A stretch of DNA of 64,000 nucleotides from Lachnospiraceae bacterium (GCA_017500935.1 JAFVXW010000029.1:186001-250000), one strand, 5' to 3'; shown: positions 1 through 9,418, counted from the first letter of the stretch. Notes: generated by a model not told the origin, from the sequence alone. Numbers and translations: made by a program.

Positions 1-1159
1 GAGGCCAGTGGCGCCAGTTCATTACAGTGGCAAGATAGGTGACAAACCAGCTTTTATAAGAGGAGCCGCCGTTTACCATGTCCTGCCAGACAAGCATGCC
101 CAGACGGTCACAGTGATAGTAGAAGCGTTCCGGCTCAATTTTGGCGTGTTTGCGCAGCATGTTAAAGCCCAGCTCTTTCATTTTCAGAATGTCAAAGATC
201 AAAGCCTCGTCAGAAGGGGCGGTATAAAGGCTTTCCGGCCAGTACCCCTGATCAAGAACGCCCGCCTGAAAGTAAGGCTTATCATTCAGGAAAAATCTCC
301 GGATTCCCCGGGAATCGGTCTGGATATCGCATTTGCGCATGGCAAAATAGCTGGTGACGCAGTCTGTGTGAGTCTGTATTTTTACCTGATAAAGAAAAGG
401 ATCTTCCGGACTCCAGGGATAAAATTCGTCTAATGCAACACAGAGTTCTTCATTGGTCTGTCCTGAAAACTGCACAGGTGCCATTTTTTCACCGCTGATA
501 TGGCAGGTAAAAGGCGTACTCAGACGTGATACAGCTTTGAACCGGATCTGCCGTGCGTCAAAATCCGGGATGAAATGAATGGATTCGATATAATTTTCAG
601 GGACATATTCCATCCATACCGTCTGCCAGATACCGCTCTGGGCAGTGTAGTACATACCGCCCGGCTTTAATACCTGCTTGCCGCGGCTGTGGTAAGAGGT
701 GTCCGTTTTGTCCCATACCCGTACCAGGATCTCATTGTCTCCGGTCTGGACAAGATCAGTGATGTCAATGGAAAAAGGCAGATATCCGCCCATGTGTGAC
801 CCGGCCAGGATACGGTTGATGTAAACTTCCGCATGCTGGTCAGCAGCGCCAAAATGCAGCAGAAGATGTCCGCCGTCTTTGGGTCTGCAGACGGATACCG
901 TGCGCCGGTACCATAAAAGATCATCGGGAAGCACAGCACGTTCCACACCGGACAGACGGGTTTCGGGGGAAAACGGAACCAGGATCTGTCCGTCAAAGGA
1001 AAGCGGGATATGGGATTCTTTTGTGATCGCATATTCCCAGAATCCGTTTAAGTTGATCCAAAAATCCCGCGCCAGCGTGGGGCGGGGATATTCGGCGAGG
1101 ATACTGTCAGGATGCAGCTGTTCCGAAAAGGGAGACTGCAGGGGAATCTGTTTTTTCAT
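1..1159 (-). CDS. Glycoside hydrolase family 2 enzyme, 3' end outside window
   Basis: This is the first 386 codons of a GH2 (beta-galactosidase/beta-glucuronidase-type) enzyme running off the left edge. The start ATG at 1159 follows an AGGAG site. The order seen is a jelly-roll sugar-binding domain (about residues 30-170), an Ig-like domain (about 170-265) and the beginning of the TIM barrel, which opens with RRFFLNDKPYFQAGVL. The barrel strand LGMLVWQDMVNGG is visible, but the catalytic acid/base and nucleophile glutamates lie beyond the edge, so activity and substrate cannot be judged. No signal peptide is seen, so it is probably cytoplasmic. It is divergent from the DIP1984-like gene. Confidence 0.9.
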   Translation of the reverse strand, partial: MKKQIPLQSPFSEQLHPDSILAEYPRPTLARDFWINLNGFWEYAITKESHIPLSFDGQILVPFSPETRLSGVERAVLPDDLLWYRRTVSVCRPKDGGHLLLHFGAADQHAEVYINRILAGSHMGGYLPFSIDITDLVQTGDNEILVRVWDKTDTSYHSRGKQVLKPGGMYYTAQSGIWQTVWMEYVPENYIESIHFIPDFDARQIRFKAVSRLSTPFTCHISGEKMAPVQFSGQTNEELCVALDEFYPWSPEDPFLYQVKIQTHTDCVTSYFAMRKCDIQTDSRGIRRFFLNDKPYFQAGVLDQGYWPESLYTAPSDEALIFDILKMKELGFNMLRKHAKIEPERFYYHCDRLGMLVWQDMVNGGSSYKSWFVTYLATVMNWRHWP

Positions 1160-1251
1160 AGGTAAATCTCCTGTCAGGATGAAGATATCTGTGATCGGTT
1201 ATGTACAGATCGGCATGACAGCACATTTGCTGTGCGGGCATACTTAATTTT

Positions 1252-1280
1252 AGTGTACAGGATAGCGGCCAGATTCGCAA
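1252..1280 (-). promoter_or_regulatory. Possible promoter of the GH2 gene
   Basis: On the minus strand TTGCGA (1275-1280) and TACACT (1252-1257) are separated by 17 bp, about 90 bp upstream of the GH2 start. The -10 match is modest. Confidence 0.4.
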
Positions 1281-1322
1281 GAGAACACATTTTTGTGAAT
1301 TTGTCAAGCAGTTTGTAATTGA

Positions 1323-1351
1323 ATGACATTTCTTTTTGGGTGATGTATGAT
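1323..1351 (+). promoter_or_regulatory. Sigma-A-type promoter of the DIP1984-like gene
   Basis: ATGACA (1323-1328), 17-bp spacer, TATGAT (1346-1351), about 50 bp upstream of the ATG at 1403. Confidence 0.6.
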
Positions 1352-1402
1352 GGCACTAACAAAAAGAAATGCGTACATGGAAGCGAACCGGGAGGCAGAG
1401 AT

Positions 1403-1981
1403 ATGGAAAACAGAATGCTGTTGGTACAGGCACTTGACGAGAGAGACCTTCTTGTAAAGAAGATTATGGACAGGACTGAGGATGCGCAGTTTGTTGACTG
1501 CCGCAAGCCGCGGGCGGTCAACGGATGGAAGAGCAGACTGCCCCTGGATGTTTTTGAAAAGGAAGCAAAGCGGCAGCTGCAGCAGATACAGGATCTGATC
1601 CGGCGTTATGACAGGATCAATGAAGCGATCACTATCTGCAATGCCAGTACGATGATCGACACCAGCCGGGGAAGGATGCCGCTGTCCTGTGTGATCACGC
1701 TGCGCAACAGACTGCGGGGAAACGGACCCTACGGAAGTGCAGGAGATTTTGAGGGAGCGCTGATCCGCAGGATCAGGACAGCATATCAGGATATGCAGGA
1801 GTCTCTGGATGATATCAATGGTCTGAGTGAGGGAAAAGCCCGGCAGCAGGCTCAGTTATGCGATCCGCTCCATATCCTTGGACGGGCACAGCGTATCGGG
1901 GAGGAGAAAGAGGCACTGCTGATGGAACTGGAAATGAAGATCAAGGTGGCCAATGCGACCACGTATCTGAATGTTGAATAG
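1403..1981 (+). CDS. DIP1984/DUF6847-like protein
   Basis: A 192-residue, mostly helical cytoplasmic protein. The ATG at 1403 is chosen over an upstream frame start because GGGAGG lies 7 bp before it. The layout resembles the DIP1984 family: an N-terminal helix of the form LVQALDERDLLVKKI, a central SRGRMPLSCVITLRNRL segment (the family has a TLTEALARRD-like motif there) and a C-terminal end in which two Thr follow Ala-Asn/Asn-Ala residues. The biochemical role of this family is not established. The gene is monocistronic, with a terminator downstream. Assignment is by motif resemblance only. Confidence 0.65.
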   Translation: MENRMLLVQALDERDLLVKKIMDRTEDAQFVDCRKPRAVNGWKSRLPLDVFEKEAKRQLQQIQDLIRRYDRINEAITICNASTMIDTSRGRMPLSCVITLRNRLRGNGPYGSAGDFEGALIRRIRTAYQDMQESLDDINGLSEGKARQQAQLCDPLHILGRAQRIGEEKEALLMELEMKIKVANATTYLNVE

Positions 1982-2014
1982 ATGCAGCAGACCGGTATAT
2001 CTGCGCATCTGATG

Positions 2015-2216
2015 CACCGGCAAGGATACCTGCAATACGAAAACCCCAAACCCGGAAAGGCGGGAGCTTCTCTCCCAATCAGTCTGACGGCCGGAGAACC
2101 GGCAGGTTTTTTGAATTGTTTATGAAATCCATGGGACAGGTTTATGTGTATTTTCGGTTGACAGCGGGGCTGTTTACAGCGACCTCATGGCTGTATTGCA
2201 GGTATCCTTACCGGTG
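2015..2216. repeat. 24-bp near-perfect inverted repeat flanking a terminator
   Basis: The 24 bases at 2015-2038 are the reverse complement of 2193-2216 with a single mismatch; 154 bp lie between the arms. The interior holds the terminator at 2090-2112 and no ORF. It could be a MITE-like remnant or a large regulatory foldback ahead of the XRE gene at 2260. Confidence 0.6.
2090..2112 (+). terminator. Rho-independent terminator
   Basis: Stem GCCGG/CCGGC with an AGAA loop (2090-2103), followed by AGG and a run of six T. It ends the DIP1984-like transcript. Confidence 0.65.
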
Positions 2217-2259
2217 TATTGTTATCTTACCGATAAAGAAAGGTTGAAAAATAATATCT

Positions 2260-2598
2260 ATGAGGAACTATCCGGTCATTGATGTGGAAAAGACGGGAAA
2301 GAAGCTGCTGAGAGAATGTGAATTACGCGGGATTTCCACAAAAGAGCTGCAGCAGTTTCTGGGGCTTTCAGGGAGACAGTCCATATATACCTGGTTTCAG
2401 GGCAAAGCATTGCCGACACTGGATAATTTTTATGCTTTGAGCCGGTATCTGGGTGTATCCATGGATGAACTGGTGACAGAGAAAGGGAAAACTGTACAGG
2501 AGGAAGGGCGCGTGGAAGGACAGAACTTTACGTACGATGTACATGCCCTGATCAGACGTATGATGACGTATTTAAACGGTCTCCTTCAGATGTATTAG
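2260..2598 (+). CDS. XRE-family HTH regulator
   Basis: A 112-residue protein with a Cro/C1-type helix-turn-helix at about residues 10-65: LRECELRGISTKELQQFLGL, then SGRQSIYTWFQGKALP and LDNFYALSRYLGVSMDEL. The C-terminal 45 residues are short and partly charged. It stands alone between an inverted-repeat region and the helicase gene, so its target is unknown. A weak AAAGG ribosome site precedes the ATG. Confidence 0.85.
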   Translation: MRNYPVIDVEKTGKKLLRECELRGISTKELQQFLGLSGRQSIYTWFQGKALPTLDNFYALSRYLGVSMDELVTEKGKTVQEEGRVEGQNFTYDVHALIRRMMTYLNGLLQMY

Positions 2599-2731
2599 AT
2601 TTTTTACTTTAGCAGTTCAAATCAGAAATTTAAAGGAATAAGCGGTTGTGCGGCGGCTGTTTCTGGTTTACAATAAAAGGTAACCCATATGGCAGAAGCA
2701 TGTGTTTTGCGATTCAGAAACAGGAGAATTT

Positions 2732-4705
2732 ATGTTCAGCAGAGAAGATATCAAAAAAGCAGCCGGCTATTCCTATTCCAAAGGTGTTGAATTATATAAT
2801 CAGAACAAGGTACATTCGTTTTCTTATGATGAAAAGGGACGATATGACCTGATCGAAGGCTGGGTAAAAGGCAGCAGCAGAAATCTGTATTCGGTTTCCA
2901 TAAATGTGGACAGAGAAAAAGGAAAATTAGAGGATTGTGACTGTGAATGCAAAGCCTTTCTGAATTATGGAGGTCTTTGCAAGCACTGTGTCGCTGTTCT
3001 TCTGGCATATATTGCGCAGAAGAATCAGAAACAGGCAATTCTGGAATATCTGGAGAGTCTGCGCGGTAATTATGCTGAAAAGAATAAAAGCAGCAGCTTG
3101 GGGATGACATACATGGGAAGCACGCAGACGGCACCTGCGGTCAGAAGAAGAGAGACTTCGGAAGAAATGAAGGAGCTGATGGGGCGTCAGGCGAAGCGAC
3201 AGGCTATGCCGCTTTTAAAAAGCGACACTTTTGGAAAAGTGCGTCTGGAGCCCTGTCTGACAATGGATGAAAATACACGTCTGGTCGAATTCCGCATCGG
3301 CGTGAACAAGATGTATGTTTTGAAGGATATTCTGGCATTTGCAGAAGCAGTCCGTCAGGTTCAGGAGGTTTCTTACGGGAAAAATTTCTCATTTCTGCAT
3401 GTGCCGGAGATGTTTGATGTACATTCCCGGAAAATGGTCAGCTTTTTAGTGGACTGGAGCAGTGAGTATGAGCGCCGCATCAAAAAAGATACCATCGGCG
3501 GCAGAACCTATGCAAACAGAGCGAAACTGCGCAATATGCCTCTGGATGCACAGGCGGCGGAACAGTTTCTGGAAGCGGTCGGCGAGCAGCCATTTCTGGC
3601 AAATATAGCGGGAAAAGGAGAACAGATCTGGCAGATCGTTTCAGATCCTTTCAGACGAAAACTGTTTGTAAAAGGAGTATCGGACGGTATGGAAGTTGGT
3701 CTGGAGGATGTGGTTTGTCTGCAGGGTATCCGGTATGATTTCTGTTTTAAGAACAATAAGATTTACAGAATTCCTGCAAAAGAACAGGCAGAAGCCAGTG
3801 AGTTTGTGAATTGTCTGGAAAGAATGCCCGCAAAAAGAGCATTTTTCCAGAAAGAAGATATTACCTCCTTTTTCAGACAGATGCTTCCAGCGTTAAAAGG
3901 ATGCATGGACTGCAGGGTAACGGGACTGCAGGCATATGAATATTCCGTGGAACCGGCAGAATTCCGTTTCTATCTGGATATGCCGCAGAATGGTCTTGTA
4001 ACCTGTCTGCCGAAGGTTTTTTATGGTGATGCTTCATACAGTGTATACGATACAGAAACAGATCTGGAAATGCGGGATCTGTATCAGGAACGGGAAGTGG
4101 CGCGCGAAGTCAGCAGCTTCTGCAATGCGTTTGATGAGCAGTTAAAGGCGATGGTCATCAGTGATGACAGCGAGCTTTTATATGTTTTTCTGACGGAAGG
4201 CACGGAGCGTCTTGGAAAGCTTGGACAGGTGTATATCTCTGAGGCATTAAAGAAAATACGGATTCTTCCGGCGCCCAGAGTATCTGCCGGTATTTCACTG
4301 TCGGGCGATCTGCTGGAGCTGTCTTTGGGCGCAGAAGGAATGAGCAGGGAGCAGCTGGCTGAGATCTTGTCCCGGTATGACCGGAAAAAGAAATATTACC
4401 GCTTAAAGGACGGCAGCCTGCTGAAAGCGGAGGATGAGCAGATGGCTTATCTGGCTGATCTGACATCCGGACTGCAGCTGACAGCACAGGAGCTTTTACA
4501 GGAACGGCTCACGTTGCCCAAATACAGGGCGCTGTTTGTGAATGAACAGCTGTCGGATAAAGAGGGGATTTCCTTTACGGCAGGCGATGATTTCCGGAAG
4601 CTGGTTCAAAATATGAAGCTGGTGGAAGAGAGTACCTTTACAATTCCCGAAAGTCTGGAAGGTACGATGCGTGAATACCAGAAATATGGATATCGGTGGA
4701 TCTGA
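2732..4705 (+). CDS. SWIM/SNF2-family helicase, N-terminal part cut by TGA
   Basis: First part of a bacterial SNF2-type ATPase, 657 codons to a TGA at 4703-4705. The ATG at 2732 is preferred because AGGAG sits 5 bp before it; the upstream ATG at 2702 has no site. Residues about 70-90 form a SWIM zinc finger (CxC ... CKHC). The following 500 residues match the helicase-associated region typical of clostridial SNF2 proteins. The TGA falls after YGYRWI, exactly where homologues continue into the ATPase core with a basic residue, and the continuation at 4706 is in the same frame. It is therefore one gene split by a nonsense change, a sequencing error or recoding. Confidence 0.85.
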   Translation: MFSREDIKKAAGYSYSKGVELYNQNKVHSFSYDEKGRYDLIEGWVKGSSRNLYSVSINVDREKGKLEDCDCECKAFLNYGGLCKHCVAVLLAYIAQKNQKQAILEYLESLRGNYAEKNKSSSLGMTYMGSTQTAPAVRRRETSEEMKELMGRQAKRQAMPLLKSDTFGKVRLEPCLTMDENTRLVEFRIGVNKMYVLKDILAFAEAVRQVQEVSYGKNFSFLHVPEMFDVHSRKMVSFLVDWSSEYERRIKKDTIGGRTYANRAKLRNMPLDAQAAEQFLEAVGEQPFLANIAGKGEQIWQIVSDPFRRKLFVKGVSDGMEVGLEDVVCLQGIRYDFCFKNNKIYRIPAKEQAEASEFVNCLERMPAKRAFFQKEDITSFFRQMLPALKGCMDCRVTGLQAYEYSVEPAEFRFYLDMPQNGLVTCLPKVFYGDASYSVYDTETDLEMRDLYQEREVAREVSSFCNAFDEQLKAMVISDDSELLYVFLTEGTERLGKLGQVYISEALKKIRILPAPRVSAGISLSGDLLELSLGAEGMSREQLAEILSRYDRKKKYYRLKDGSLLKAEDEQMAYLADLTSGLQLTAQELLQERLTLPKYRALFVNEQLSDKEGISFTAGDDFRKLVQNMKLVEESTFTIPESLEGTMREYQKYGYRWI

Positions 4706-4747
4706 ACGCTGCAGAAGAATGGATTCGGCGGCATACTGGCCGATGAT

Positions 4748-6076
4748 ATGGGATTGGGTAAAACTTTGCAGGTGATCTGTTTTTTGACCAATGTTTTTGC
4801 AGAGGACGGAGATTTTCAGGATGATACATCCGGACTAAGAAGATGCCTGATCGTGTGTCCGGCTTCTCTGGTCTATAACTGGAAAAGTGAACTGGAGCGC
4901 TTTGCACCGCATCTGCCGGTCAGAATGATCACGGGAACCGCTGCAGAACGGGAGAATTTGCTGCGCAATCTGCAGGACAGAGAAATCGTGATCACTTCTT
5001 ATGATCTGTTAAGAAGAGATCTGGAATATTATGAAGACTGCCGGTTTTTTGTGCAGATCATTGATGAAGCCCAGTACATCAAAAATCATGGAACACAGGC
5101 TGCAAGGGCGGTTAAGATGATACAGGCAGGCTTTAAGCTGGCGCTGACAGGTACTCCTGTGGAAAACCGGCTCAGTGAACTGTGGAGTATTTTTGACTAT
5201 ATGATGCCGGGATATCTGTATGCATATCCCAGATTCAGGGAAGAGATAGAGGTTCCCATTATACAGCAGGAAGACGAGAGGACAGCACAGCGTCTGCAGA
5301 AGATGATACGGCCTTTTGTACTGCGCAGATTAAAGCAGGAAGTGTTAAAGGACCTTCCTGAAAAGATGGAAGAGAATCTGTATGCCAGAATGGAAGGGGA
5401 ACAGAAACAGCTTTACGATGCACATGCTGAGCGGATGCGGATCATGCTGGATCAGGAAGACGATGCGGTATTTGCAAAATCAAAACTGCAGATACTGGCG
5501 GAACTGACCAGGCTGCGTCAGATCTGCTGTGATCCGGGACTTTTGTTTGAACAGTATGCAGGAGGTTCTGCCAAGCTGGATATGGCAGTGCAGCTGATCT
5601 GCGATGCGGTGGCAAACGGGCATAAGGTACTGCTGTTTTCGCAGTTTACCACGATGCTGGAACGGCTGACAGAGAGCCTTTCACGGGAAAATATCACCTG
5701 GCATCTGCTGACTGGTGCGACAGCCAAGGAAAAGCGTGCAGAGATGGTGGAATCCTTCCAATATGATGATGTACCGGTATTTTGTATTTCCTTAAAGGCG
5801 GGCGGAACAGGGCTGAATCTGACAGCTGCCGATGTGGTGGTGCATTTTGATCCCTGGTGGAATGTGGCGGTACAGAATCAGGCCACAGACAGGGCACACC
5901 GTATCGGGCAGAAAAACACGGTCAATGTATACCGGCTGATCGCCAAGGACAGTATCGAAGAAAAAATCATATCCCTGCAGGAACGGAAACGGGAGCTGGC
6001 AGACCGGATCCTGGGCGGAGAAGGTTTTGACAGTACCGGTTTTACAAGAGAAGAACTGCTGGAATTATTAAAATAA
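4748..6076 (+). CDS. SNF2 helicase ATPase core (downstream part of interrupted gene)
   Basis: The same reading frame as the preceding segment resumes straight after the TGA; the native protein would read through 4706 onward. The segment holds the whole motor: Walker A DDMGLGKT, DEAQ box (IIDEAQYIKN), motif III LTGTPVENRL, and the C-terminal helicase lobe with FDPWWNVAVQNQATDRAHRIGQ. The ATG at 4748 lies inside the Walker A region and has no ribosome site, so independent translation is unlikely. Intact SNF2/SWIM proteins of this type remodel protein-DNA complexes; the target here is unknown. Confidence 0.85.
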   Translation: MGLGKTLQVICFLTNVFAEDGDFQDDTSGLRRCLIVCPASLVYNWKSELERFAPHLPVRMITGTAAERENLLRNLQDREIVITSYDLLRRDLEYYEDCRFFVQIIDEAQYIKNHGTQAARAVKMIQAGFKLALTGTPVENRLSELWSIFDYMMPGYLYAYPRFREEIEVPIIQQEDERTAQRLQKMIRPFVLRRLKQEVLKDLPEKMEENLYARMEGEQKQLYDAHAERMRIMLDQEDDAVFAKSKLQILAELTRLRQICCDPGLLFEQYAGGSAKLDMAVQLICDAVANGHKVLLFSQFTTMLERLTESLSRENITWHLLTGATAKEKRAEMVESFQYDDVPVFCISLKAGGTGLNLTAADVVVHFDPWWNVAVQNQATDRAHRIGQKNTVNVYRLIAKDSIEEKIISLQERKRELADRILGGEGFDSTGFTREELLELLK

Positions 6077-6082
6077 AAATCA

Positions 6083-6128
6083 GGCGCCCCATCCGATGAT
6101 GAACTCATTGGACGGAGCGCCGTTTTTA
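6083..6128. terminator. Terminator between convergent genes
   Basis: An imperfect 17-bp stem (6083-6099 with 6106-6122) is closed by GGCGC/GCGCC and followed by GTTTTT. It serves the helicase gene and possibly the opposite-strand glycosidase. Confidence 0.7.
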
Positions 6129-6208
6129 TACGCGCACTTTTGAACATGCACTTGGTTTTATAAGTGTCTTATTTTATGAGGATTGTCCAGTTTTGGAAAG
6201 TTACAGTA

Positions 6209-7618
6209 TCATAAAACTTCTATCTGTGTGAGCTGATACCAGCCATTGTCATAATATTCCGGCTGCATACCCAGAAGGATGGGTGTATCATTTTCAAACA
6301 GTCCCAGCTCCAGCAGATAAGTACCGGGCTTGGTATTGCGCAGGTCAAGGCGTATCTGCTCGCAGACGGTTTCGTTTGGCATCCAGCGGCGGCAGTCAAC
6401 ACTTTCTGCATCAAAGGTGTATACAAGCTGTTTGTCAGAGTCTGCAGAGCAGAGACGGATTCTGCACTTATAATCCTGATAGCAGTGTGAGAAGCCGCGG
6501 TTAGTGAAGTAGACACCGATCACGTTGGAACAGCCGCTCTGCAGCGGTGTGATGCGCAGTCCCTCGATGAAGAACCAGTAACCGAGGCGGTTGGCAACGT
6601 ATTCTGTGAGGGCAGGGAACTTTTCCAGCCAGGGGCGCGGATAGCCGTGGAAGCCGGCATAGGTGGCTTTGGTACGGCGAAGAGAGTCGATGAAGGGAAG
6701 TCCCTCACGCCACGCCTTCGGATTCTGCAGTACGCTGTGGTAGTGTTCAAATTCAATGTCCACGGGTGCATTTTCTGCCAGCTGGTCAAAAAAGCGGGGA
6801 GAACGGATGGTGTCGTAGCCGAACTTTTCACAGTACATGGCTACGCAGATAGAATCGTCTCTGGCACCGCAGCCCAAGGTTTTTGCATATTCCATGATGC
6901 GCTGCTTTTCCTCTTCCGGACAGACTTCTCTGTGGCCGATCATATCATCGTTTAACAGGATGTATTTGTCAGGAAAATATTTTGCGTGCAGCAGAATATG
7001 TTTGCAGATCACTTCCTCAGGATGGATCTTGTTGGTGCTCCATACAGTGTGGCCTTCTCCCCAGGTACCGAAGGTGCCGATATCGACAAATTCCACACGG
7101 GGGTCATTATTGAACTTGCGGCCGTACTCGCGCATGAAGTTTTCCAGTTTTTCCAGAAAAACCGGATCTCCGTAATCAGGTTCGATACAGCCGTTTTCAA
7201 ACTCGAATTTGTTTGCGCCTGCTTCGTAAACCCATTTGGGTGTAGCGTAGAGAATGGATTCAGGGGAAGCTGCACATTCATAGGTACAGATACGGAAAGA
7301 GAAGCGGTAACCTTTTGCGCCCCATTCATTCATGATCTGATCGATGTAGGACCAGTCGTATTTTCCTTCTTCTTTTTCAATATCGCCCCAGTCAAAACGC
7401 AGATACAGGTGGTTTAAACCGGGGAAATCTTCCAGATAATCTCCGGCAGGATGTTCCTTCCGATAAGCCGGACGGCCGTATCCGTTGTCGATATAGTGCC
7501 AGTACCAGCCTTTGTGCGGGTTTTTTAAGACGGTTTTGTCATCCTGCATGGGTTCTAAGTCAAGGTAGTTTTCACAGGGGGCATATAAACCATAATAAGG
7601 TCTGGGTAATTTGGGCAT
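6209..7618 (-). CDS. DUF4832-type glycosidase-like protein
   Basis: A 469-residue protein with no signal peptide. The N-terminal 300 residues look like a clan-A TIM-barrel glycosidase: NPHKGWYWHYIDNG, RFDWGDIEKEEGKYDW, and a strand ending in GTFGTWGEGH where the acid/base Glu is expected. The C-terminal 130 residues form a beta-sandwich resembling DUF4832. It lies upstream of nothing on its own strand and is followed (upstream) by the aconitase X genes, so it may be the last gene of that minus-strand set. Substrate is unknown; the DUF4832 call is by general layout. Confidence 0.7.
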   Translation of the reverse strand: MPKLPRPYYGLYAPCENYLDLEPMQDDKTVLKNPHKGWYWHYIDNGYGRPAYRKEHPAGDYLEDFPGLNHLYLRFDWGDIEKEEGKYDWSYIDQIMNEWGAKGYRFSFRICTYECAASPESILYATPKWVYEAGANKFEFENGCIEPDYGDPVFLEKLENFMREYGRKFNNDPRVEFVDIGTFGTWGEGHTVWSTNKIHPEEVICKHILLHAKYFPDKYILLNDDMIGHREVCPEEEKQRIMEYAKTLGCGARDDSICVAMYCEKFGYDTIRSPRFFDQLAENAPVDIEFEHYHSVLQNPKAWREGLPFIDSLRRTKATYAGFHGYPRPWLEKFPALTEYVANRLGYWFFIEGLRITPLQSGCSNVIGVYFTNRGFSHCYQDYKCRIRLCSADSDKQLVYTFDAESVDCRRWMPNETVCEQIRLDLRNTKPGTYLLELGLFENDTPILLGMQPEYYDNGWYQLTQIEVL

Positions 7619-7694
7619 ATGTTTGCCTGCCTTTCTCTACAAGATAAGATATTGCCGGAGCAGATAATCTGCCCCGGCAAATAATTGCATAGGA

Positions 7695-8138
7695 TTACTC
7701 AACAACTACAACACCGTTTTCTTTGATGGTTACGGTCATGCCGTCTTTGACATAATTTAAGAATTCGTCGCCGAGGCAGTCCACAACAGGCATGGAAATG
7801 TTGTCAAGCCATACATCAGCAAGGATCGCACCGGCGGCGGCCAGGGAGTCGATGTGATTGGAGAAGAGCATACATGCGGGCTGGCGTTCCATCGCGCATG
7901 CACAGTATAATACCAGACCGCCGGTGGTGGAACCGATGGTCTGCGGCAGGCAGAGTGCCTTTCCTGCCATGGGCTTGCCGAAAAGATCAGGATTGTTCTG
8001 ATCGCCGCATTTTGCGGTTTTGTCACCAAACTGCAGAGGCTTCTGGAGTGAAGCCAGTGTATTGAAACCGTTGCGGGTTACAACTGCTTCTGCTTTTGCG
8101 GTGCCGGGTGTTACAACACGTCCCTGAAATGTTTTCAT
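7695..8138 (-). CDS. Aconitase X swivel domain (DUF126), small subunit
   Basis: A 147-residue AcnX small subunit (MKTFQGRVVTPGTAKAEAVV, then GSTTGGLVLYCACAMERQPA). AcnX enzymes are Fe-S dehydratases; characterised members act on cis-3-hydroxy-L-proline (bacteria) or phosphomevalonate (archaea). The start is ATG at 8138, because GGGAGGAAATTG lies just upstream inside the end of the large-subunit gene. Only 2 bp separate it from that gene's stop codon, so the pair is translationally coupled. The conserved GSTTG segment expected at the active site is present. The substrate here is open, though the neighbouring enoate reductase suggests an unsaturated product. Confidence 0.9.
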   Translation of the reverse strand: MKTFQGRVVTPGTAKAEAVVTRNGFNTLASLQKPLQFGDKTAKCGDQNNPDLFGKPMAGKALCLPQTIGSTTGGLVLYCACAMERQPACMLFSNHIDSLAAAGAILADVWLDNISMPVVDCLGDEFLNYVKDGMTVTIKENGVVVVE

Positions 8139-8140
8139 AC

Positions 8141-9418
8141 TCAATTTCCTCCCTTCGTGATCTGTTCCAAGATCTCTGCATCCGTATAGTAACGGGATGT
8201 GGTGTATGTGCGCAGCTTGTTGGAGGAGGTGATAACAGGCATTTTTGCACACAGAGGGTTATTCATATACATAAGCGGGCAGATGTAGGAGGTGATGATG
8301 CCGGTTTTGCGCAGTCTTTCTGCATAGTCGGTTTTTTCAAACTCTTTGAGAACACCGGGGGATGCGGTAAAGACAGTGGGGATCACTACTTTGCTTTTGC
8401 CGGATTTTTTCAGTCCTGCTTCCACATTGTCGGTCCAGTCTTTTAACTGCTGCAGGCTCATGTGAGGGCAGCCGATAAAGCAGAGCTTGGGAGAAGCGTC
8501 TTTGTTTTTCCACATAACGGGATAATTGTTCTTAACGCGTTCCAGTTCCGCATCATCGATCACATATACCTTTGCATCTTCACGGATGAGGCTGCTGCCA
8601 AGTTCAACAGCTTCAGGGGTCAGACCGTCGATGTGATAAAGACCAACGGCACCGTTGGAAGCTGTGGCTGCACCAAAGTCCTTTAAGTAGGTCTTTACTA
8701 AGTCATTTAAGTCATTTCCAAGCCATTTGTCCAGACCGTATACGTAAGGAACGTCTTCCATAACCTTCATGCCGATGGCAGAACCCAAAAGCTGTGCTTC
8801 GGGCTTTTTGGTGGTTTCGATACGCACGATCCAGCTGGCTTTTCTGCCTTCATCGGTCAAAAGGCCGAAGTAGGGAACATAGCCAAGTACAGAACCCATG
8901 ATATCCATGATACCGGAATTGCGGTTGCAGCGCGCGCCGAGAACGGAGTTGGCATATACAACGGCGGAGGATTCTGCCCAGCTGAGTACATCACCTTTTT
9001 TGGGAACATTGCCCACCTGATCCATGTAGCAGGTACAGGTGAAGGCATCTTCGTTCATAAGGCCCAGCTTGCCCAGCTGTTCTTCGTAAAAGTCCTGTTT
9101 GCTGTACATGAATTTGTGGAAGATCAGCTTCTGTAAAATGTTGGCGGGAACATTGGGGTCCATGGGACGGGGATCTACGGAAAACTTCTGCTGGGAGGGA
9201 GCGCCTGCCTCAAGCAGTTTGTCCATCAGTTCGTATACGGGTGCCAGCAGTTTTAAACCAAAGGAAGTTACCAGGTGATTGTAATCGGAAGTGACCGGAA
9301 CCATTTTTTCGGCACCGAATGCTTCACCGAACATTACCTGGGTCTTCATGACTTTAGCCATGGTTTCGCCCTGGGAGCCGTTTAAGATTGCCTGTTGTTC
9401 GTCTGTTAATTTCATCAT
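8141..9418 (-). CDS. Aconitase X catalytic domain (DUF521), large subunit
   Basis: A 425-residue AcnX large subunit. Family hallmarks are MKLTDEQQAILNG, the segment CTCYMDQVGNVPKKGDVLSW, then ESSAVVYANSVLGARCNR, and a C-terminal CPLMYM ... SSNKLRTYT. Cys residues in these motifs are candidate Fe-S ligands. The start could be either of two consecutive Met codons (9418 or 9415). In many bacteria the two subunits are fused, whereas here they are separate, adjacent genes. It lies just downstream of the flavin oxidoreductase (39-bp gap), which suggests dehydration followed by enoate reduction. Confidence 0.9.
   Translation of the reverse strand: MMKLTDEQQAILNGSQGETMAKVMKTQVMFGEAFGAEKMVPVTSDYNHLVTSFGLKLLAPVYELMDKLLEAGAPSQQKFSVDPRPMDPNVPANILQKLIFHKFMYSKQDFYEEQLGKLGLMNEDAFTCTCYMDQVGNVPKKGDVLSWAESSAVVYANSVLGARCNRNSGIMDIMGSVLGYVPYFGLLTDEGRKASWIVRIETTKKPEAQLLGSAIGMKVMEDVPYVYGLDKWLGNDLNDLVKTYLKDFGAATASNGAVGLYHIDGLTPEAVELGSSLIREDAKVYVIDDAELERVKNNYPVMWKNKDASPKLCFIGCPHMSLQQLKDWTDNVEAGLKKSGKSKVVIPTVFTASPGVLKEFEKTDYAERLRKTGIITSYICPLMYMNNPLCAKMPVITSSNKLRTYTTSRYYTDAEILEQITKGGN

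Noticed and set aside
4703-4705. Selenocysteine at the TGA
   Set aside because: The position normally holds a basic residue, not Cys or Sec, and no selenocysteine-insertion hairpin is evident right after it.
4748-6076. The ATPase half as an independent gene starting at 4748
   Set aside because: The ATG falls inside the Walker A region, has no ribosome site, and the preceding in-frame residues (NGFGGILADD) are conserved parts of the same protein.
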